Below are positions 55,901 through 64,000 of a stretch of 64,000 nucleotides of DNA, one piece after another; position 1 is the stretch's first letter; the number at the start of each line of letters is the position of its first letter. Under the pieces are notes generated by a model. It was not told where the DNA came from, searched no databases, and was given only the letters and a program-made list of their open reading frames with translations. The stretch is from Sanguinoderma infundibulare (Eukaryota; Basidiomycota; Agaricomycetes; Polyporales; Polyporaceae), in assembly GCA_032821775.1 (NCBI GenBank), contig JAVLRN010000008.1, positions 2,170,001 to 2,234,000 on the forward strand, read 5' to 3'. Position numbers and translations under genes: made by a program.

Positions 55901-58634
55901 GAACAACCACGTTGACCTCGGACCACTTCCGGACATGTTCCAGATAGTTCTCCAGAACCCAGGGGCGAAAACCAATATCAACGTGACGGTCGACACTGGC
56001 AACCCCTCATGCATCAGCGGCAAGCAATTCGACGTGAACGATGCGATCCTGAACTCGCTCAAGAACCTCCAGGTTTCGCTTGATATTGACAGTGCGGTCA
56101 AGCTCGACGACTACGCGACGGACCTGTCGTTCAAGCAGAGCAACGTCCAGGCGATCACGGACAAGACTGCGCTCTACCTCATCGGCGCTGTCGCGCCCCC
56201 TATCGTGCAGGAGCTTGTCGACTCGGCCACGCTTTCGTTCAGCCAGGCGAACATCACGAATGTTTCGGACACCGGCTTCGACTTGGCGCTCAAGGGCGTT
56301 CTCACCGGTACTGGTCCATTTGATGCGGAGATCACGTTCGTCGAGCCCGTCACCGTCACCTGGCAGGGCAACGACATCGCGCAGATCGCGCTCCCTCCCG
56401 TCTGCGCCGCTGCCAATGATGGTGTGCCGAACTACGACACGAGCGCGCACCTGACTATCCAGGACAACGACAAGTTCACAGACTTCGCCACGTTCTTGCT
56501 GCACAACGAGAACTTCACTTGGACTATCTCGACGAACAAGCTCCGGGTTACGGCGCTGGGCACGAACTTTGACGGTGTCACGCTCAAGAAGGACATCTCG
56601 TTCAAGGCGTTCAACAACCTCCCTGGGGTCACGATCAGCAACTTCAAGCTACCCTCCGATGACCCGGCTGGCGGCATTCACATCGAGACCGACTCGATGA
56701 TCCCGTCGCCCGCACAACTTGGCATCGAGCTCGGTACCGTCACCTTCGATAGCGCGTTTAAGGGCGTGACCATCGGCCCGCTTTCCGGCGAAAACGCGGT
56801 CCTCGTGCCGCAAGCGACGACCAACCTTCACCTCTCTGGCCGGATTACTCCGAAGAGCGGCGACGACCTGACCACTATGGGCGAACTGTTCACGAACTAC
56901 CTCCATGCGCAGAACCAGACGCTGACCGTCCAGGGCGAGTCCGTCCAGCCGCCTGGCGCGAACGGCCCTGTCGGTTGGCTGAGCACGGCATTCAAGACCC
57001 TTACACTTGAGGTTACGCTACCGGGCCAGAGCTTCGATATCATCCAGTCCATCGACATGTCGGATCTGGAGCTGGTCATGACGGAGCAGAGCCAGGCGTT
57101 TGCGCCGCTCGCGAGCTCGCACCACGTCCTTGCGCAGTACAAGAATCCCTTCGGGTTCTCGCTTCAGGTCGTCAAGAGTGGCGAAGACATTACACTCTCC
57201 TCCCAGGGTGCCGATGTCGCTGAGGTTCGTGCATCTTCTTGGTCTTGAATCCCTGCTCAGGTACTGACAGATTCGATGCAGCTCAAGCTTCCTCAGGCGG
57301 ACGCCGACGGCGGCGTGTCGACTGGTAACGTCGCGCCCCTCGACCTCGCGTTCCAGAACCAGACACTTCAGTCGCTCAACAATGCTGCCTTCTCCACCTT
57401 CTTCGCCTCCGTCACGGACACTGCGGGTGTCTCGTTCGAGCTCAAGGGTACCGCGGATGTCGTCGCGCGCACCACCATTGGCGATGTGCCTATCAGCGGT
57501 ATCCCGTTCAACGTCACCACGACATTAAAGGGCATCAACTCCTTCGGCCACAGCGCTTCGCTCAGCAATGTCTCGATCACCGGTGGAGGTACGGATAGTC
57601 ACGGCGCGTTCATCAAGTCGCCGCTTACGACCATACTCAACAACCCGTCGAACGTCTCGCTCGAAACCACTGATGTCGAGCTTCCGGTGTACTACAAGGA
57701 CGTCCTGCTCGGCCGCGCTGCCATCGATCCGCTCAATCTCGTCCCTGGAGATAACGTTATCTCGACTGAGTTCCACTACGCGCCAAGCGATGCGAACGAC
57801 ACCACCGCCCAGGCGTTCCTCACGGAGTTCTTGCAGACCGGCGACAGTATTCCCGTTACCATCAAGGGTGATGGGGACAGCTCTCCGTTCGCGTCCTTGA
57901 TTCCTGCGCTCGAGGGCGCGGAGATTAGTACGAGCCTCAGGGGCCTCAATGTCCCGCCATTCGTGACGCACGTCAACGCGTACATTACGCTCGATACGCT
58001 CCTCACCAACATGATCACGATCGACTTTGACATCGCGAACCCGCTCGACACCGACATGGAGATCACGTTCGCCCAGGTCGACTCCGGGGTGGACGGCGAG
58101 ACGTACGCGCACTTCGACCAGGCGTTCAACACCTTTGTCATCCCTGCGCGGAGTACAGCGAACAGTGGCTCGGTCCCGAACGTGTTGCTCGTCAAGGGCG
58201 CCCTCGCCTCACTGGGCATTATCCCGCTCGGAAAGCTCGACATATTCTCCGTAACGACCATCAAGATCGGGCCGTACACCATTCCCTGGCTGCACCTCAC
58301 GACGTTGGACGTCACGACGACATACCAACTCTCGCTCTCGCTTTCATCGATGCAGGAGGCCGCGCAGTCGATCAGCGCGAGCAAGGCTAGCCTTACCGCC
58401 TCGGCTTCTGGTAGCTCAAGCGGGTCCACGTCTGCCAGCGTGACTTTCAGCGACCCTCAGCCCTCCGGCACTGCCAAGTCGCCCTCATCGTTGGATGGCT
58501 CGTCGGAGAGCTCGCAACCTACGTCGAGCGCGGACTCTGCGAAATCGTCCGCAAGCTCAGTTGCGCCCCAAACATCCTCGTCTTCGGCTGATGTTCCTGG
58601 ATCGTCCGCACCTACACAGTCTGCTGTTGCGTAA
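49960..58634 (+). CDS. giant DUF3712 / Tag1-like single-pass membrane protein
   Basis: Model: join(49960..50017,50714..51062,51114..52083,52153..52282,52346..52561,52642..52689,52747..52850,52912..53462,53525..53820,53876..54100,54163..54329,54386..54640,54699..57224,57282..58634), 14 exons, about 2,415 aa; all phases agree. A short Pro-rich cytosolic N-terminus is followed by one membrane helix (WFIITGIVGALLGIAILFIL) and then a very long Asn-glycosylation-rich luminal or extracellular part. This has at least three related modules, each with a PAGGI motif (LPADNPAGGI, LPSNDPAGGI, LPSDDPAGGI) and a later FTEQTAWAP-like motif. The C-terminus is Ser/Thr-rich without a clear GPI signal. DUF3712/Tag1-like proteins sit in the fungal vacuolar membrane; yeast Tag1 helps end autophagy. 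The first exon is the least certain part: intron 1 would be 696 nt, and an alternative start exon exists at 50554-50620. Confidence 0.85.
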
Positions 58635-59258
58635 TGCAGAGGTACGTGCGCTTCTTTCCGTGATTGGGTTGCTGTCTGGCCATTGTTCTGAAGCGCGCTC
58701 CATCAGGATCCTCTGAGTGTACTTTTCTACTTGCATCGTTCATCGTTGTTACAAATGGACTTCCCTGCATTTCTGCGTTATCCAGACGCTGTCTGTTCAT
58801 TGTTCTATATCGCTTAGTCCCATTGAAACCAACCACGTCCACAATGTCAGGCGCCTCTCGCCCCGTGTCACTATCACGAATTCCTCATGTTTATTGTTGA
58901 ACATTCCACTATACCCTTGATCCGCTATGAATGCTCTTTCCGCTTCTTTGTCGTATTTCGTGACTGTTAATCATTTCACGTTAATACAATCGATGCTATT
59001 TCGATGTAATGCCCTCTAACTACGGACTTCATGAACTGAACGCCACTGTACATTTACTGTACGTTATGCCTCTACACACCGGCAATCGATGTTAGTGTGA
59101 CGCCCCTTGGATGGGTGAAAGCTGCTTTACTAACATCTATGGGGTCCGGTAGGTTCCAGCGGAGGGGAGCGAACTTGATTCTCGATGACAAACAAGCCTT
59201 CTCGCTTCTTTCTTCGATGCCGTATACCGCCCGTGTAGACTCAGTTCTTTAGGATCCG
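58635..59258. other. intergenic, no supported gene
   Basis: 3' flank of the large gene; A/T-richer than average, with no recognisable feature. Confidence 0.4.
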
Positions 59259-60024
59259 TTAGCCTGCAGCAGAATCCCAGCAAACGGCAAGTACGTGTGA
59301 AGGTTGATTATCACAGAAGACGCGCAAGAGTTCCGCGTCCTTCAAAGCCTGCAGCTTCGGCAAGAGTATGGAAGCAAAGGCGCTATTCTTGGCAGCGGTC
59401 GGCAGCCCAAGCTCGACCGTGACGCTGGGGAGGGACGGGAACTGCGCAGGCTCGCGCGCGAGGTACTCGTCGAGGGCTGGAATGTCCCACGTCGTAAAGT
59501 CCTCGACCTCTGAGAGCACCGAGGGCATGGGGGCGAGCTCGATGGCGAGGGTGCGCAGGGTGCGCGGGGCGCACGAGAGGATAGTGGTGAAGATGGCGTG
59601 GCGGGGGTAAGGGGAGTAGTCGTCGAAACTGTTGACGGAGACCGTGATCTGCAGGTGCTCTAGGAGGGGACATGCGGCCAGGGCTTTTCCGATCGCTGTC
59701 CAGTCTGGGTCTGAGGATGTCAGGCGAGAAGTACCGCTAGTCCAGGATGATCATGGTAGACCCATGTTGAATTGACAGGTTCGCGATATTCAGGCTAACG
59801 TCGGTGATATTCTGGCCTGCAGAACGTAGAAGGCTGAGGATGCGGGTTGCACAGGGGAAGGAGGGGCAAGTGGCCGATATTGTGTGGAGAGAACCGGGTT
59901 GGAGTAGCGCTTCGAAGAAAGCGTACGAATCGTACCAATTTGGACGGAAGAACCCGATGATAGGAGCTTCTTGAGGGATACTGGCGCGAGGGGGCGGGGA
60001 TCCGAAGGCCGGGTGATCAACCAT
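59259..60024 (-). pseudogene. F-box/LRR-type gene fragment, probably decayed
   Basis: Two open pieces on the minus strand. 60024 down to about 59738 reads MVDHPAFGSPPPRASIPQEA and IISATCPSFPCATRIL-type leucine-rich sequence. 59710 to 59259 reads DPDWTAIGKALAACPLLEHL, TTILSCAPRTLRTLAIELAP and EVEDFTTWDIPALDEYLARE. Style matches LRR regions of basidiomycete F-box proteins. I found no donor and acceptor pair that joins the two pieces in phase, and no F-box precedes them. Either a mis-read intron or a truncated pseudogene. Confidence 0.5.
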
Positions 60025-60249
60025 TGGAGAGGTTTGCTACCCCCGCCTGCGCTTTCTGGCGGTGGCCGCGTTGGTGATCGATGACGCCTCCGTAAAAACG
60101 GCAGCTTCCCTCTTGCTCTCCGGCCGCACGAGGACTGTGCCCATCGAGGAACTCGCGCTCAGGAGCTGCTACTGCGAGGAAGGATCAGACGTCGTGTCGC
60201 TGAAGGAGCGCTTCGACAAGCTCGTAAGGCTGACGATCTGGTACAGAGT
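60020..60249 (+). pseudogene. C-terminal fragment of an F-box protein
   Basis: Encodes CYPRLRFLAVAALVIDDASV and EELALRSCYCEEGSDVVSLK, which line up with the end of the F-box protein at 8648-10470 (CPRLVELNF ... FEDCYCVSAVAADFKSRLEE). It has no start; a stop (TGA 60014) lies just upstream. It abuts the opposed fragment on the minus strand. Confidence 0.55.
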
Positions 60250-60979
60250 CGGGTACGTGTGTCCTTTTGCTACTGGTGTGCACGGACATAGAGTGGCGTT
60301 TCCTTCGTCGACTTCAAGTGACAGATACCAGATGGCCGAGGGGGTGAATTGGGTCAACCACGAGCGGCACCATGCTTTCGAGTCAGTAGTTCACACTTGG
60401 AAGATTCTGACTTCTACGAACCCATTAACTCTGCCCGTTCGACAACACTGAAAGTGGCTACACCGCCCATATGTGCTTTCCTCTTCATTCTTTCGGTCCC
60501 CGTTGCTATGTCATGAACGCTATAGCTTCAAGCTCTCCACCCTTAGCCGGAGGTCGTTCGCTCCATCGAGCCATCGTCGCCAGGAGTTCAGATGGCGGTC
60601 TCTGCTGAGACCGGCCGCTCGACCAGTACTCGTGGATAAGAGTATTACTATAAATGATTTATGGTTAGCTGTTAGTCTGTGCAATGCCGTCTACAATTTA
60701 CCATGCGTTGGATGTCGGTCTTACTTGTTGGCTTCGAATTTGTGCCCAAGCCGGATTCGAAAATCGCCTCGTTGGCTTTAAGGCAGGCTGTTATTACAGT
60801 TGTTATAAAAGGGCTTTAAAGGGCTAGCTAATTATAACGCAGGCTTTTCCGGAACAGTATCCGCATAAACGCTCAATTAACAACCACGTAGAAAGCATTT
60901 GTTACCCTATACCGCTTATCCCAACCTTACTACTCCTGCTATTTCGAAGTTCTATTTTGCTTTCCTGTTCCTCGTCATC
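60250..60979. other. intergenic, no supported gene
   Basis: Includes the promoter of the next gene. No repeat or RNA recognised. Confidence 0.4.
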
Positions 60980-62279
60980 ATGTCGTCCTGGTCAAAGAAG
61001 CGCAAGAACAGGCCGTACGAAGGCCAGGAGCACGAACACCATCAGCAAGTCCAGCCCGACACATCGTTGTTCATCCAGGCTCACGAAGCAGACCTCGTCC
61101 GAGGGCCGCAAGCAGCAGCAGCAGCAAGGTCGCTGGAGATCCGAGAAGTGGGAGACGAGGTTCATGCAGGAGATGGGTTGATTCGGTGGGGTGCGCAAGT
61201 TGAGTTGCCAGTGGAGCGGGTGTCGTCGGACGACTCGATGGCTTTGTCTCAGTTGAGTGAGGAGAAACCGCCTCGCAACCCCTCTGGAGGCCGTGGCGTG
61301 TGGGTGGACAGGTACGCACTGTGCTAAGAGTTTGCGTTGAATCAGAATCGTGTTTTCTTTCTCTCGTTTTCGGCTGCATAATTTGCGGGATGGAGGGTGT
61401 GATCTTGACGTCTGGATGTACGAAATAGAGTCTGCCGTCTCCTCTTTCACCGTTTGCCACTCTCTCATGCTTTTTTTCACAGGTATGATGCGAGACTGCT
61501 ACTTGAGTCTCTACCAGACCTATCGTCCTCTCCCGACCATGCGAGACCTAATTCTCCTGGTGGCTGGTCCGACCTGCCATCCGATGCAGAAGACACGTTT
61601 TTCTTCTCCGCAGAGGAAGCGGAGGACTACCGGCGTGGGAAACGACGACGGGTCATGGACCGCGACCGCGAAGCTCGTCTCCAAGCCTTGCATGCCGAGG
61701 AAGGCAGCGACGAGGAAAAAGACCCGAAGGAGAGCTGGGGCGGCAGCGACGAGGAGGTCCGTCGTCCCTTCCCCTTCCTCGCATTGTTTCGATCCTCCAA
61801 CCACTACTCCCCAGCCCGACGAAGCGCAGCGCGAGTTCATGCGCCGTACGGCCTCACACATACTTTCGTCGCCGAACCCGGCGCAGCTCGAGATGCGCAT
61901 CCTCGCGAACCACGGCGCAGACCCGCGCTTCGCGTTCCTGCGTGGGCGATGGTCACGCGCGTGGCGTTTGTCGAAGGGGAAGGCGCGTTTAGACCAGGAG
62001 ACGGAGAGGAAGCGGAAGGCGGAGGAGGAGAAGAAACAAGGCAGCTTGGGGATAGGCGGTCTATCTGGGTATGGGGACAGCGATGAGGAGAGCGAGGACC
62101 GGGAGGCGGGTGGAGAAACGCCGGGAGTGGATGGCGCGGTCGCCGAGGTACCTATCTGCAAGACACCTCCCCCGGAACCTGACGACGAGGTGAAGGCTGC
62201 TAGACGTGCGAGGGCCCGAGAGTGGGCTGAGAAGCGACGTGCTGCCAAAGTAAAAGACACTTTTGACGGCGACTCTTGA
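60980..62279 (+). CDS. conserved charged fungal protein, function unknown
   Basis: Model: join(60980..61311,61483..61756,61815..62279), 356 aa, phases consistent. Basic N-terminus (SSWSKKRKNRPYEGQEHEHH), a Tyr/Asp-containing middle (RYDARLLLESLPDLSSSP), an acidic block (FFFSAEEAEDYRRGKRRR) and a compact conserved-looking segment in the last exon (RILANHGADPRFAFLRGRW) followed by a Lys/Glu-rich helix (LDQETERKRKAEEEKKQG). The last segment looks like the core of a small helical domain, but I cannot name it. Composition suggests a nuclear protein. Confidence 0.75.
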
Positions 62280-63165
62280 CGGTACGTCGGGACGATTGTC
62301 TTTCGCGTAGATCAATCTCACTAGCCTATCACGGCGTTGTACAGCTCGCTGTATCTAGCTCGTAGGGCTACCGAAAGATGGCTTACAGAATCATTCCAGC
62401 GCAACCAACACCGTCGCTTGCATGCATGGCGTCGCACTCCTGGCGTTAGCGTCTTTCCTTACCTTGCCCGGTATTGAAAACTGAAACCGGTGAGTGAAAT
62501 TCGGATACCTCGTGATACTACCCCTTTGCCTGCATGCAACCGCTCCTCGAACAAGTATGGCAGTCATTGGCTACCGGATATCCAACTGGGAACCACCAGA
62601 GCCGAGAGGGCTGACTATGAGCGCCTAATACCGGAGGACGTACCGGCCGACGCGGTCTAGTGTGCATGCATTGGCATGGTGTACATTGCGCTGAGAAGTG
62701 TTATGGCTTTTAAGTTGGCCACCCGCGTTCTGCAGCGTTCATCCCCAAGAGCCCGTTGACGTCCTGACTGTGGCCATTGTGGCGCCTGCTTGGCTGGTGG
62801 ATGCCTTCTTGACATCTCGCGTCAATCATGCGCGCTGCCTGGAATCCCAGTCCGTCTTTGCGGCGGATCCTTCCCCCGACCGTGTTCTTACACGACATGG
62901 GTAACTTGAAAGTTTGTATACCCATCGATCGGGACACTGGCATGTTGCGCCGCGACAGGCATATTGCCCGAATAGAAGTCCCAAATGATGGAAAGGAAGT
63001 ATGCTTGCCTTCACCCTCGTTTTCGATGTGCCGCCCAGACATGATGATGCACGAAGGCATCACCTTCCTCCGTTGACCGGTGCTGCGGGCGGCACCATGC
63101 TATCCCCGCAAGTCATATAAAGGTGCGAGGTCAGGTGTCGTTCGCTGAGTGCTGTAACGGCCCCG
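62280..63165. other. intergenic, no supported gene
   Basis: Promoter of the secreted-protein gene at its right end; nothing else recognised. Confidence 0.4.
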
Positions 63166-64000
63166 ATGGCTGTCCTCTCTGTCCTTCTCGTCACCCTCGC
63201 TCTAATCTGCCTCCAGGGCATCCTCTCGTGTACAGTCCAAGGAACACAAGTTCCCCTACAAGCTCCCTCTCCAGCTCCCCATACTGCACATACCGGGATT
63301 TCTGCGCCTCTCGACGAATGGAATGCTCCGCCGAAGGCCAATGCGACTGGCAATCACATTTTCAACGCCGTGTACTCGCTGTTACAGCGCTGGCCGAACA
63401 CGCTCTACCGAAATGGTATACTCGCTACCATTGCTGGTGTAGACAATTCCATGCTGATCGTGCACGCGTCTTTCCAGGTCATTCGATCGTCCCGGCATCT
63501 ATTCCAGCTGGGACGGTCATGTACCGTGGCAGCACTAGCTCTGCGGTCCCCGAGCACCCCGAGTGGCTTGGTAAGTTCCACACCTGTACCTTAGGTTCAA
63601 TAGCGTATTAATTCGCCGACACTAGCGCTTAATCCGGAACATTCAACCAACTTTGCGCGGCCATACCTCCTCACCTTCGTCACGACGCGGGCGCTGCGCC
63701 TCGCGTACTTCGATGGGTCGTCTGCGGCGCAGATGCGCAATGGGACCTATGACACGCAGGAAGTCTTGCTGTGGGGCAAGCCCAATGCCACGACGAACTA
63801 CGATGCCGACGACGTGAAGCGCCTCGATGCCCTGTGTGAGTGGGGGAAGAAGTTCCCAGTGCCGATTGATGGCTTCATCCGTATGGAGTATGACTTGTAC
63901 GTCTCATTCCATCTGCCATTCCTTCTGACTCGGACATTGGACGCTGACGTGGGTGGTGCATCATAGCGAAGTTATGTACTGCAACTTGACCTCCGGGCTA
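63166..64000 (+). CDS. secreted protein of unknown function (3' end outside window)
   Basis: Model: join(63166..63415,63478..63570,63626..63896,63967..>64000), phases consistent. Starts with a signal peptide (MAVLSVLLVTLALICLQG). Later exons encode IPAGTVMYRGSTSSAVPEHP, EWLALNPEHSTNFARPYLLT, TTRALRLAYFDGSSAAQMR and DALCEWGKKFPVPIDGFIRM. Two potential N-glycosylation sites occur (NGTYD, NATTN). The YRG...PEWLALNPEHS pattern recurs in uncharacterised secreted proteins of wood-decay fungi, from memory; no activity is known to me. Probably exported and acting in the wall or secretome. Confidence 0.8.

Overview
The window is nuclear DNA of a filamentous basidiomycete, most likely an Agaricomycete. 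Genes are intron-rich, with most introns 50-70 nt long and bounded by GT-AG. Gene content is typical of mushroom-forming fungi: F-box proteins, a family of multi-pass membrane proteins, a UstYa-like protein, an Argonaute, and CACTA-like and Ty3-type transposons with their usual fungal domains. No species can be named from the sequence alone. Exon boundaries were derived by hand from splice signals, reading-phase agreement and protein similarity.

Left arm (1-20.9 kb): the 3' end of an unknown gene; an SLC25-type carrier with an unusual N-terminal membrane helix (-); an F-box protein (+); a 7-TM-like membrane protein (+); a second F-box protein (+); a complete Argonaute (-); a UstYa-like protein (+); a paralogue of the 7-TM-like protein (-); a 14-TM-type MFS transporter (-); and a tRNA-Glu(UUC).

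Centre (20,979-43,387): a nest of transposons. The outer element is CACTA-like. Its CACT-starting terminal inverted repeats match at 20,979 and 43,387, and it is flanked by a 3-bp CTA target duplication. It carries a Tnp2-type transposase gene (+) and a four-exon accessory gene (-). A Ty3-type LTR retrotransposon (21,334-33,070; two 1,090-bp LTRs differing at 3 positions seen) lies ten codons into the transposase reading frame. A 4.1-kb element made mostly of a 1.77-kb palindrome (34,462-38,550) splits the transposase further on and is flanked by a 7-bp duplication. A reversed GH3 beta-glucosidase fragment sits in one transposase intron. A GC-rich block that looks like a host gene lies inside the retrotransposon between protease and reverse transcriptase.

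Right arm (43.4-64 kb): mitochondrial ribosomal protein mL41 (-) and the 18S rRNA-modifying enzyme Tsr3 (+) are transcribed divergently from a 184-bp gap. About 3.2 kb without a convincing gene follows. Then comes a very large (about 2,415 aa) DUF3712/Tag1-like single-pass membrane protein (+), two opposed F-box gene fragments, a charged conserved protein (+), and the start of a secreted protein that runs off the window (+).

The neighbouring genes do not form one pathway. The strongest signal is the datable order of insertions in the transposon nest, next to an intact Argonaute whose pathway would be expected to act on such repeats.
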